Source: Euplotes aediculatus (Eukaryota > Ciliophora > Spirotrichea > Euplotida > Euplotidae). Taken from it: a stretch of DNA of 26,987 nt. The notes under the pieces were generated by a model. It ran no database searches. It was not told the origin of the DNA and saw only the letters and a list, made by a program, of their open reading frames with translations. Shown here piece after piece: positions 1 to 8,058 of this stretch. Made by a program: the position numbers and the translations under genes. Each line of letters opens with the position of its first letter. Position 1 is the first letter of the stretch. Where the stretch lies: contig JAQGFW010011847.1 in assembly GCA_030463445.1 (NCBI GenBank), positions 1 through 26,987 on the forward strand, in the 5' to 3' direction.

Positions 1-162
1 AAAAATATCTTTCAGGTACAACCTAAAAGATGGGTAATCGAACGAACATTTTCTTGGTTCGATAATGACCGAAGGTTATGTCGTCAATATGAATTACTTA
101 TGGAAACGGCTGAAGAGATCGTTAAATTATCAGCCATAAAACTTTTACTGAATAAAATTTAA
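1..162 (+). mobile_element. 3' end of IS5-like (DDE) transposase gene, cut by window edge
   Basis: An open frame from base 1 to a TAA at 160-162 gives 53 residues containing RWVIERTFSWF and a following RRL...YE. This is the conserved C-terminal part of IS5-family DDE transposases (IS427/ISL2-like groups), where the third catalytic Glu lies in the R-x-x-x-E-R-x-F motif. The rest of the element lies outside the window, so neither completeness nor subgroup can be judged. The right end of the element probably lies a few bases after the stop, near the ACAGGGTC at 163-170, but the opposite inverted repeat is not available to prove it. The element sits 118 bp upstream of the regulator at 281 and may have separated that regulator from its former neighbour. 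Confidence 0.8.
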
Positions 163-280
163 ACAGGGTCTTAATTTCATACGTTTTTTTGGCAAATTCA
201 GAATTCGGGTGGCAGAATCTCCTTTTTTTTCATATCTTTACCATAAATAAGATTCTAAGCCAAAACTTTAAACCCACTCC

Positions 281-1765
281 ATGAGCCTGAATACTGATAA
301 CATTCGACTCGTATTTGGACTAAAACTTAAACAGTTACGCATTGATAAAGGGATGTCGCTAACCGAGCTTGCCAACAAGTCTGGGTTGTCGATGTCGTAT
401 ATTAATGAAATTGAAAAAGGTAAAAAATACCCCAAGTCCGATAAAATTATTGCCCTTGCTACCGCAATGGGTGTGGATTATGACACCCTCGTTTCATTAA
501 AATTGAATAAAAAATTAGAGCCAATTTCTGAATTACTAAACTCTAATTTTTTGACCGAACTTCCGTTTGAAATCTTTGGAATTGACCCTGCCGATTTGCT
601 CGAATTGCTATCAGAAGCTCCAACTAAGTTGAGTGCTTTTATAAGCACAATCATTGAGATTGGGCGAAGCTACAATATGTCAGTCGAGCAATTTTATTTT
701 GCGGTTTTGCGGTCTTATCAAGAAATGCACGATAACTATTTTCCTGAAATCGAAGCAGCGATAGATGATTTCCTAAGAGAACACAATATCAAACCCGACC
801 AGCAGATTGATGAGTTTTATTTGACCAATCTTTTGAGCGATAAATATGGAATCACAATCAAATTTTTTGATGAAGAAGAATTTCCCGAAATTGCCAATAT
901 TCGCTCGGTAATGAGTCCGAAAAATAATGTTTTGATGCTCAATAAAAGGATAACATCCGACCAGCGAGCGTTTACACTGGGTCGTGAAATAGGGTTTCTT
1001 TATATGAAACTCAAAGACCGTCCGCTGACTTCATCTTGGGTTGAGGTTAAATCCTTTGAAGAGGTTTTGAATAACTTTAAAGCGTCGTATTTTGCGGGTG
1101 GAATCTTGATTCGTCGTGAAAAATTAATTGATAAATTAACGGCATTTTTTAATCGTGATACTTGGGATAGCGATACGTTGCTTGATTTAGCCGAGTACTT
1201 TCAGGCTACACCCGAAACGCTATATCACCGAATCAGTAACGTATTGCAGAAACATTTCGGAATTGATAAATTTTTCTTTTTGCGTTTTGAATGCCAGTCT
1301 GGTCAGAAAAACTATCAACTGACCAAAGAAATGCACTTGGCAAAACGTCATAATCCGCACGAAACCCAAAAAGAAAACTATTGTCGCCGTTGGATTTCGT
1401 TGAATATTCTTGATGAATTATCTGACTTACAACTAAATAATAAGTATAAACGTCCAATTGCCCATGCCCAAATTTCGAATTATACAGATTCGGAGGTCCA
1501 GTATTTTGTGGTTTCTATGGCAAGGCCATTGAGTATATTAAAACAAATAAATGTCAGTGTAACGATAGGATTCGAATTAGACGATTCGTTGAGAAATAAA
1601 CTCAAGTTTTTATCAGACACAAATATACCAACCCGAAATGTAAACCAGACTTGTGAGCGTTGCAGTATTTTTGATTGTAAAGAACGTGTAGCACAACCCG
1701 TTATTTTGCAACGCAAACGCCATACAGAATTGATGAAAGCGTCTTTGAAAAGATTGGGAGCGTAA
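281..1765 (+). CDS. XRE-family regulator with degenerate ImmA/IrrE-type sensor domain (ScfR/RamB-like)
   Basis: This 494-aa protein is probably a cytoplasmic transcription factor that senses a metabolite. Residues about 11-67 form a lambda-repressor-type helix-turn-helix (KQLRIDKGMSLTELANKSG... then NEIEKGKK). The middle region matches the layout of the M78/IrrE metallopeptidase-like domain. The expected HEXXH zinc motif is replaced by R235-E-I-G-F239, so it should not be a protease. The C-terminus carries C458-x2-C461-x4-C466 (CERCSIFDC) followed by KERVAQP. This matches the DUF2083 tail of ScfR and RamB, which in actinobacteria respond to acyl-CoA and control propionate or glyoxylate genes. 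The ATG at 281 is the first in frame. A TATCTTTA at 233-240 resembles a Bacteroidota -7 box with one mismatch. The ligand and targets are unknown; a role in acetate/glyoxylate control is family-based inference. Confidence 0.82.
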   Translation: MSLNTDNIRLVFGLKLKQLRIDKGMSLTELANKSGLSMSYINEIEKGKKYPKSDKIIALATAMGVDYDTLVSLKLNKKLEPISELLNSNFLTELPFEIFGIDPADLLELLSEAPTKLSAFISTIIEIGRSYNMSVEQFYFAVLRSYQEMHDNYFPEIEAAIDDFLREHNIKPDQQIDEFYLTNLLSDKYGITIKFFDEEEFPEIANIRSVMSPKNNVLMLNKRITSDQRAFTLGREIGFLYMKLKDRPLTSSWVEVKSFEEVLNNFKASYFAGGILIRREKLIDKLTAFFNRDTWDSDTLLDLAEYFQATPETLYHRISNVLQKHFGIDKFFFLRFECQSGQKNYQLTKEMHLAKRHNPHETQKENYCRRWISLNILDELSDLQLNNKYKRPIAHAQISNYTDSEVQYFVVSMARPLSILKQINVSVTIGFELDDSLRNKLKFLSDTNIPTRNVNQTCERCSIFDCKERVAQPVILQRKRHTELMKASLKRLGA

Positions 1766-1903
1766 GCATAATTGCTTCGGGGAGCCTAAATAAAACCGCT
1801 GATAGGGTTGAGAACCACTGTCTGGGTTATATATTTTTAAAAATCAGTAAAATAAAACCAAGTAAAAACAGTTAATAAACAGACAAATCAATCATAAAAT
1901 CTA

Positions 1904-2581
1904 ATGTTACAGACGATTTTGCTTCAAGTTACAGCCGACTCTACTGCCACTGCAAGTACCCCTTCTATCAATTATTTAAGTCTTTTGCTCAAAGGTGGCG
2001 TTGTAATTTACCCACTTTTACTTTTATTGTTTATGACGTTCTATTTTATTATTGAGCGTTATTTATTCATAAAAGCGGCTTCAAATATTGATTTTGGGTT
2101 CTTGCGTACCCTAAAAGATAACCTTCTGAGAGGAGATTTACGTACAGCTACAACACTGTGTAAAAGTACGAATTTGCCAATTTCGAGAATCCTTGAAAAA
2201 GGCATAACTCGTATCGGAAAACCTATTAAAGACATCGAAAGTGCAATCGAAATTCAATCGAATCTTGAAATGTCGAAAATGGAAAAAAACATGGGATATT
2301 TGGGTTTGATTGCGGGTGTGGCTCCAATCTTGGGTTTTATCGGTACGATTTCTGGTATCATCAAAATATTTTACGATATTTCGGCAACTGGTAATTTCAC
2401 CATCGAAATAATCGCCAATGGTCTTTACGAAAAAATGATTTCTTCGTTTACTGGCCTAATCGTGGGGGTAATTGCTTATGCGGGTTATCACAGTATCAAT
2501 ATGATGATTGATAAATTCGGAATTAATCTCCAAGCAACCGTCATGGATTTCTTAGATACGCTAAATGAGCCGATGAAATAG
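1904..2581 (+). CDS. exbB: MotA/TolQ/ExbB proton-channel family protein
   Basis: This 225-aa inner-membrane protein forms the proton-conducting stator of a TonB- or Tol-type energy transducer. Three hydrophobic segments are visible: about residues 25-52 (VVIYPLLLLLFMTFYFIIERY), 129-157 (GLIAGVAPILGFIGTISGII) and 175-200 (SSFTGLIVGVIAYAGY). The second and third carry the small-residue and threonine pattern typical of ExbB/TolQ channel helices. The cytoplasmic loop between the first two helices has the usual length. The partner exbD starts 62 bp downstream on the same strand. No TonB, TolA or receptor gene is next to the pair, so the powered system cannot be named. TolQ is an alternative name, but this short form with ExbD and no tol genes favours ExbB. 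Confidence 0.9.
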   Translation: MLQTILLQVTADSTATASTPSINYLSLLLKGGVVIYPLLLLLFMTFYFIIERYLFIKAASNIDFGFLRTLKDNLLRGDLRTATTLCKSTNLPISRILEKGITRIGKPIKDIESAIEIQSNLEMSKMEKNMGYLGLIAGVAPILGFIGTISGIIKIFYDISATGNFTIEIIANGLYEKMISSFTGLIVGVIAYAGYHSINMMIDKFGINLQATVMDFLDTLNEPMK

Positions 2582-2643
2582 TTGCTATTCGTTCATCAAA
2601 ATTCGATTAACAATTAACTATTTTCGATTAACCACTTACTCTA

Positions 2644-3045
2644 ATGAAGTTCAAAAGACAAAGACGTTTTCATGCAGAAGTTGCCACGGCATCATTAAAT
2701 GACATTATGTTTTTCTTGATGTTGTTCTTCTTAATTATATCAACGCTGGGCAATCCAAACGTTATCAAATTGCTTTTACCAAAGTCGCAGAAATCAGACC
2801 ATGATGTAAGCAAGCAGCCGATTTCACTCTCAATTACTGCCGATAAAAGATACTACATAAATAGCACGCAAGTGCCATTCGACCAACTTGAGAGCCGAAT
2901 CATATCGGCAACGCAAGGAATGGAAGAGCCAACCGTTGTGCTTCGTGCCGAAAGTACTCTGACGGTGCAAGATTTGGTAGATGTAATGGCTCTCGGTGCA
3001 AAACTAAAAGTAAGAATGGTTTTGGCAACAGAGCTGAATAAATAG
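2644..3045 (+). CDS. exbD: ExbD/TolR family biopolymer transport protein
   Basis: This 133-aa protein has a short basic N-terminus (KFKRQRRFH), one transmembrane helix (about residues 19-38) and a periplasmic domain. Asp20 in SLNDIMFFLMLFFLI corresponds to the conserved membrane aspartate of ExbD/TolR that takes part in proton translocation. The periplasmic domain (LSITADKRYYINSTQV...) has the usual ExbD beta-alpha pattern and ends in a conserved-looking LKVRMVLATE stretch. It follows the ExbB-like gene by 62 bp and is probably co-transcribed with it. An inverted repeat directly downstream likely ends the transcript. Confidence 0.9.
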   Translation: MKFKRQRRFHAEVATASLNDIMFFLMLFFLIISTLGNPNVIKLLLPKSQKSDHDVSKQPISLSITADKRYYINSTQVPFDQLESRIISATQGMEEPTVVLRAESTLTVQDLVDVMALGAKLKVRMVLATELNK

Positions 3046-3065
3046 TTTGAAGTTCAAGAGTTTTA

Positions 3066-3106
3066 AGTTTCAGAGTACAAGAGTTAATTCTTTACACTCT
3101 GAAACT
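3066..3106. terminator. Inverted repeat between convergent genes (bidirectional terminator candidate)
   Basis: AGTTTCAGAGT at 3066-3076 is the exact reverse complement of ACTCTGAAACT at 3096-3106, with a 19-nt loop. Flanking sequence out to about 3044 and 3122 is also partly self-complementary. It lies between the convergent ends of the exbD-like gene (3045) and the serine hydrolase (3122). There is no clean T-run, so it may instead be a palindromic repeat. Confidence 0.55.
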
Positions 3107-3121
3107 CTCAAACTTTGAAAC

Positions 3122-4387
3122 TCAATTAAGTGCCTGATAAACTGTAATTCTGAATTTACGAACAAACTCTGAGTAATGTACATAAGGTTGAACATTCGTA
3201 AAAACGAGCAGTATCAAATCTTTCTCTTTATCAATCGTGTATTCTGAGCAATACATTCCTCCCCAAGTCAATGCGTTTGGTGTAGCGTTATCGCCGTAGT
3301 GAGATTCATCCGTAATAATCTGAAAACCTAAGCCAAATTTATCGTTTCTATCCCAAACGAAATTTTCTCCTATCTGATTTCTTCCCATCATTGCCACTGT
3401 TGAACGGCTCAAAAGGCGTCTGCCATTAAATTCACCGTCATTCAGAATAAACTGACAAAATTTGGCATAATCTTCAATCGTACTCAAAAGTCCTGCACCG
3501 CCCGAAAAATAACTTTTAGCACCCGAAACCGCATATTTTCGGTAAGTTTCGTTTGGATGAATACTCAATTTGTCTTCGATAGTTGCCTTAGAATACAATT
3601 CGACCAATCTGTTAGCTTTAGTATCGGGCAAATAGAAATATGTATCTTTCATTCCGAGAGGTTGAATCACCCGTTTTTGGAGGTATTCACCCAAAGACAT
3701 TCCCGATAAAACCTCAATCAATCGTCCGATAATATCAGTATTCAAGCCATAAACAAACTTTTCACCTGGGTCGGCAATCAAAGGTCTTTTTACCAATTTT
3801 TCGACAACATCTTTCAAAACATCGTTTTGGGTCGAACAGAAAAATGGCACTTGAAATTCGGTAAGTTGTTCGAGTGGATGTTCGTACGGAATCCCAGCCG
3901 AATGGCTCAGTAACTGACGAATCGTAATCTCTGATTTAGCAGGTCGAGTCGTGTATTTTGATGAGTCTTTTTCATCAACACTTACCAAAACTTTAGGATT
4001 TTTGAATGCTGGAATGTACTTTGAGATGGGTTCATCCAAAAAGAATTTACCTTCTTCAAAAAGCATTAATAAGCCAACTGTCGTAATGGCTTTGCTTTGT
4101 GAAGCAATCCTAAAAATATCGTCTTTTTTGAGAGGCGTTTTGGTTTCTAAATTGCTGAATCCGAATGCTCTGTAATGAATAATTTTACCTTTTCGAGCCA
4201 CAAAAGTAACTGCATTTGGGGCGATTCCTTTATCAATAAAATCTTGTTCGAGATTGTCAATTCGCTTCAATTTTTCAGCCGAAAAACCAACTTCGGCTGG
4301 GTTTGTGGCTACCGTAAAACTTTGAGGAGTTTGCGAATAACACGCATTCAGAATAATTAATAAAAACGGAAAGAACAGTTTTTTCAT
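3122..4387 (-). CDS. Serine hydrolase lipoprotein, beta-lactamase (class C/EstB-like) family
   Basis: The 421-aa product has a lipoprotein signal (MKKLFFPFLLIILNAC; lipobox Cys16), so it is probably anchored in the envelope. S96-Q-S-K99 is the catalytic SxxK, with the usual IASQSK context. FVYGLNTDIIGRLIE supplies the catalytic Tyr of the second motif. WGGMYCSEYTID near the end fits the third (H/W-x-G) motif of this family. Members include esterases, D-aminopeptidases and penicillin-binding-like proteins; few are true beta-lactamases, so the substrate is open. I start at the ATG at 4387. An in-frame TTG four codons upstream would add MVLL and spoil the signal peptide. It diverges from the GH2 gene across about 250 bp of AT-rich DNA in which I see no clear signal. 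Confidence 0.88.
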   Translation of the reverse strand: MKKLFFPFLLIILNACYSQTPQSFTVATNPAEVGFSAEKLKRIDNLEQDFIDKGIAPNAVTFVARKGKIIHYRAFGFSNLETKTPLKKDDIFRIASQSKAITTVGLLMLFEEGKFFLDEPISKYIPAFKNPKVLVSVDEKDSSKYTTRPAKSEITIRQLLSHSAGIPYEHPLEQLTEFQVPFFCSTQNDVLKDVVEKLVKRPLIADPGEKFVYGLNTDIIGRLIEVLSGMSLGEYLQKRVIQPLGMKDTYFYLPDTKANRLVELYSKATIEDKLSIHPNETYRKYAVSGAKSYFSGGAGLLSTIEDYAKFCQFILNDGEFNGRRLLSRSTVAMMGRNQIGENFVWDRNDKFGLGFQIITDESHYGDNATPNALTWGGMYCSEYTIDKEKDLILLVFTNVQPYVHYSEFVRKFRITVYQALN

Positions 4388-4639
4388 TAGAAGTACCAAT
4401 TTTTATGTGATAATGTTGGATATTTTTAGCTTATCGCTTCAATTCAAAACCAAATATAGTATCATTTTTGAAAATAAAAGATAGGCTAAATTGAGGAATA
4501 TGAGCAAACGATTGCAACTCAAAAAAATCCTCAAATATGTTGATTAAATTCAAACTATAAATTTTCATCAAAAGATAGTATATTCATTTATTAAGCATAA
4601 TTTTACTAATTCGCATAAAATTTATTCAACCCTTTGTTT

Positions 4640-7405
4640 ATGAACTTACTACAAAAAACTACGAAAACCTTACTATTGCTACTTGTTTTCGGAATCGCCA
4701 AAGCACAAATCCCGCTACCCGAACATCCAAGACCCGATTTTGAAAGAACCGACTGGAAAAATCTTAACGGTGATTGGGCGTTTGAATTCGACAAGAATGA
4801 TGTCGGTCTCAAAGAATCTTGGGCTAAAGGAAACAAAAAATTTACAAAAACTATAAAAGTCCCGTTTCCGTGGGGTTCCCCACTTTCGGGAGTAAGCGAT
4901 GATGCCGATATTGCTTGGTATCAGAAAGAAATAGTTGTTGATGCTGCTTGGAAAAACAAACGAACATTTGTTACAATCGGGGCTTCAGATTGGGAAACTA
5001 CCGTTTTTATTGATGGGGTCGAACTCGGCAAGCACCTCGGTGGCTACACTCCTTTTTCGTATGAATTGACAAAATACCTCAAATACGGTCAAAAACAGAA
5101 GATTTCGATACGAGTAGATGATAAACGCCGTGATTTTACCCTTTATGGAAAACAAGGCTACGGAAATGCTCGTGGACTTTGGCAAACGGTTTATCTCGAA
5201 GCTCGTGGAACAAATTATGCAGAATACGTACATTTTACACCTGATATTGACAATCAGAAAGTAAAAGCAACAATAGCTCTGCCAAGTCAAGCAGATAAAG
5301 ATTTGACTGCCAATATTGTAATCAAAACTGAGGGACAGCCTATTACGGCCAACGTTACGATTCCGAAAGGAAGTAAAACTCAAAGCATCGAGATTACAAT
5401 TCCAAATCAGCATCTTTGGTCGCTCGAAGACCCATATCTTTATGATAGTGAAATCACCATCGGAGACGACAGAGTAAAAACTTATTTCGGCATGCGTAAG
5501 GTTTCAGTCGTAAATCTCCCGAATACAGACTATCCGTACATTGCCATCAATAATAAGCCTGTTTATATGCAGCTCACCCTCGACCAATCGTATCATCCAG
5601 AGGGTTTTTATACGTTTCCGAGTGATGAATTTATGAAAAATGAGATTTTAATGGCTCGTCAAATTGGTCTGAATGGGATTCGTACCCACATCAAAATTGA
5701 TATTCCCCGGAAATTGTATTGGGCCGATAAATTAGGCGTTTTGGTAATGGCAGATTTGCCAAACTTTTGGGGTGAACCAAATGCTGATGCTCGTAGAGAA
5801 AGCGAAAGAACATTACCTGAAATGATTGAGCGTGATTACAACCACCCTTCTATTTTCTCTTGGATTGTTTTTAACGAAACTTGGGGACTTCGAACAAAAG
5901 TAAAAGTTGATGGCAAAGACCAAAGCAAATATTTGCCCGAAACTCAAAAATGGGTGGTTTCGATGGTCGAAAAAGCCAAACAATTGGATAAAACTCGTTT
6001 GGTAGAAGACAATTCTATCTGCTGCGGGGCTGGGCATACGGTTACTGATATTAACTCGTGGCATGAATATTTGCCGGGATGGGAATGGGAAAACCATTTG
6101 AAAAAAATTACCGAAAATACTTACGAAGGTAGCACGCACCATTTTGAGGCAGGTTACAAACAAGCTCGTCAGCCAAATATTAATTCAGAATGTGGGAATG
6201 TTTGGGGCTACGATGGCAGCACTGGCGATGTTGATTGGTCTTGGGATTACCACCGAATGATAAATACATTCAGAAAATACCCAAAAATAGCGGGTTGGCT
6301 CTACACCGAACACCACGATGTAATCAACGAATGGAATGGCTACTGGAAATTTGACCGTAGTAATAAATTTACGGGGCTTGAAGAATTAGCCGATGGCATG
6401 AGCATCAAAGATTTTCATTCGGAGATTTATATTTCGACTGGCAACGAAATCAGCAAAACAGTTAAGCCAAAAGAAATGGTCAATGTTCCGACTTTTATTT
6501 CTTCGATGACAAGTCGCACAGATTTGGGTAATACGCTTAATCTAAGAATCAAAACTAACTTTTTGGACGCAATCGGTCAGAAAAAAGATTTAGGAGAAAT
6601 CACCCGTAGGATTCCGTATTCGCCATTTATCAATCGTGAATTAGAAAGTATTGTTTTTGAAATGCCCGACCAAAAAGGTTTGGTTACGGCAATTTATATA
6701 TTAGAAGACATGGCAGGGAATATTCTCCACCGAAATGTTTTCAATTTTATTGTAGAAGCTCCAAATCCATCAGAAATTACACTTTTGAATGGCAAAAAGG
6801 CACAATTGGTAAGCATCGAGCCAAAGAATTTTAGCGATGCCAAATGGAGCAAAAAACAATGGAATGTCTTGGATAGATTAAAAGTAAACGGTGCTGGAAG
6901 TGGTTATTTTGAATATAAAATAAAGATTCCGAATAGTAATTTTGAATCTGCAACTTTCATTGCCGAACTCGGTGCAAAGGAGTTGTTTGTCAAAGACATG
7001 AATCAAGATAAAATCAAAGACGATAACTATATGCTTGGGGCGAGAGTTGAACCAAGTAAAAATCCGAATTCGTACCCAATGACCGACGAAACGCTGTACC
7101 CAAGCATGGTTGCGGTAAGTATAAATGGCGTTTTTGCTCAAAAAGTTGATTTGCCCGATGACCCAGCCGACCACCGTGGAGTGCTTTCGTGGCATTATCA
7201 ACCAAAGGTTCGTAAACTTAACGAAGCTGGTTCTTATGGGTATCGAGTAGTGGTGAATATTCCGAAAGAGGCAATCGAAAAGGCTAAAAAAACTGGTGAA
7301 TTGGTTATAAAATTAACGGCAGATGAAGGTCTTGCGGGTGGAATTGCCATTTACGGCGAAAAATTTGGTCGTTACCCGATGAATCCGACTGTTATTTTTT
7401 ATTAG
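4640..7405 (+). CDS. Secreted glycoside hydrolase family 2 (beta-galactosidase/glucuronidase-like)
   Basis: The 921-aa product begins with a Sec signal peptide (MNLLQKTTKTLLLLLVFGIAKAQ), so it acts in the periplasm or outside. It has the GH2 order: N-terminal jelly-roll sugar-binding domain (about 25-200, with LNGDWAFEFD and WYQKEI), an Ig-like domain (about 200-300), a TIM barrel (about 300-610) and C-terminal beta domains. The acid/base is Glu413 in WIVFNETWG, and the nucleophile is probably Glu517 in NSECGNVWG. GH2 covers beta-galactosidases, glucuronidases, mannosidases and others, so specificity cannot be fixed by eye. The ATG at 4640 is chosen over an upstream TTG. The gene is monocistronic and ends before a long inverted repeat. 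With the fucosidase nearby it suggests use of complex plant, algal or animal glycans. Confidence 0.9.
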   Translation: MNLLQKTTKTLLLLLVFGIAKAQIPLPEHPRPDFERTDWKNLNGDWAFEFDKNDVGLKESWAKGNKKFTKTIKVPFPWGSPLSGVSDDADIAWYQKEIVVDAAWKNKRTFVTIGASDWETTVFIDGVELGKHLGGYTPFSYELTKYLKYGQKQKISIRVDDKRRDFTLYGKQGYGNARGLWQTVYLEARGTNYAEYVHFTPDIDNQKVKATIALPSQADKDLTANIVIKTEGQPITANVTIPKGSKTQSIEITIPNQHLWSLEDPYLYDSEITIGDDRVKTYFGMRKVSVVNLPNTDYPYIAINNKPVYMQLTLDQSYHPEGFYTFPSDEFMKNEILMARQIGLNGIRTHIKIDIPRKLYWADKLGVLVMADLPNFWGEPNADARRESERTLPEMIERDYNHPSIFSWIVFNETWGLRTKVKVDGKDQSKYLPETQKWVVSMVEKAKQLDKTRLVEDNSICCGAGHTVTDINSWHEYLPGWEWENHLKKITENTYEGSTHHFEAGYKQARQPNINSECGNVWGYDGSTGDVDWSWDYHRMINTFRKYPKIAGWLYTEHHDVINEWNGYWKFDRSNKFTGLEELADGMSIKDFHSEIYISTGNEISKTVKPKEMVNVPTFISSMTSRTDLGNTLNLRIKTNFLDAIGQKKDLGEITRRIPYSPFINRELESIVFEMPDQKGLVTAIYILEDMAGNILHRNVFNFIVEAPNPSEITLLNGKKAQLVSIEPKNFSDAKWSKKQWNVLDRLKVNGAGSGYFEYKIKIPNSNFESATFIAELGAKELFVKDMNQDKIKDDNYMLGARVEPSKNPNSYPMTDETLYPSMVAVSINGVFAQKVDLPDDPADHRGVLSWHYQPKVRKLNEAGSYGYRVVVNIPKEAIEKAKKTGELVIKLTADEGLAGGIAIYGEKFGRYPMNPTVIFY

Positions 7406-7430
7406 AAGTCCGAAAGTTTGTAGTTTTATA

Positions 7431-7503
7431 GTTTCAAAGTTCGAGAGTTCCAAGTTTAAGAAAATACAAAACTTGGAACTCTAAAGCTTTTGAATTTTGA
7501 AAC
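7431..7503. terminator. Long hairpin after GH2 gene
   Basis: AGAGTTCCAAGTTT at 7444-7457 pairs perfectly with AAACTTGGAACTCT at 7469-7482 around an 11-nt loop. An outer 11-bp arm pair (7431-7441 with 7493-7503) has one mismatch. It lies between the GH2 stop and the nucleotidase start. It probably ends the GH2 transcript; there is no long T-run. Its composition resembles the hairpin at 3044-3122. Confidence 0.6.
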
Positions 7504-7527
7504 TTACGATACTTTTAAAAGAAAACT

Positions 7528-8058
7528 ATGACAAAATTACGTATTGCTATTGACATGGACGATGTCATGGTAGCCACTGCAAAGAAAATCTTGCGAATCT
7601 ACAACGAACATTATGGAACAAATTTATCATCGGCTGACTTTGATGGAAAAGCATTCAATGAAGTAATTCCGACCGAAAACTACCATTTAATCCACGAAAA
7701 AGTACACGAGGTTGGCTTTTTTAGAGATATTGAAATAATGCCCGACGCCGCCGAAGTTGTTGAGAAACTGAATGAAAAATATGAAGTATTTGTGGTTTCG
7801 GCAGCAACAGAATTTCCAAATTCTTTAAAAGAGAAGATTGATTGGTTGGCCGATTATTTACCATTTATTTCTTGGAAAAACATCGTTTTTTGCGGTGATA
7901 AAAGCATTGTTTCGGCAGATATTATGATTGACGACCACGAGAAAAACCTTAAAACTTTCAAAGGCCGAACCCTCATGTTTGATGCGATACATAATCAGAA
8001 AGTTACTGATTATCAGCGTGTTAAATCTTGGAAGGAGATTGAAAGTATCTTACTTTAA
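7528..8058 (+). CDS. 5'(3')-deoxyribonucleotidase, NT5C type (HAD superfamily)
   Basis: This 176-aa cytoplasmic enzyme is predicted to remove the phosphate from deoxyribonucleoside monophosphates and so limit dNTP pools. The N-terminal HAD motif is D9-M-D11-D12-V, with Asp9 as nucleophile and Asp11 as general acid. VVSAATEFPNS supplies HAD motif II (Ser/Thr after VV), and IMIDDHEKNLKTF is the acidic metal-binding motif IV typical of the NT5C group. The length agrees with the bacterial NT5C family (about 180 aa). Its last 9 bases overlap the convergent gene at 8050-8871. Related HAD phosphatases with other small substrates cannot be excluded. Confidence 0.85.
   Translation: MTKLRIAIDMDDVMVATAKKILRIYNEHYGTNLSSADFDGKAFNEVIPTENYHLIHEKVHEVGFFRDIEIMPDAAEVVEKLNEKYEVFVVSAATEFPNSLKEKIDWLADYLPFISWKNIVFCGDKSIVSADIMIDDHEKNLKTFKGRTLMFDAIHNQKVTDYQRVKSWKEIESILL

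Noticed and set aside
3122-4387. True beta-lactamase resistance gene
   Set aside because: It has SxxK, but the lipoprotein anchor and the YGLNTD and WGGMY motifs match EstB-like esterases/peptidases of this large family. Resistance is not supported.
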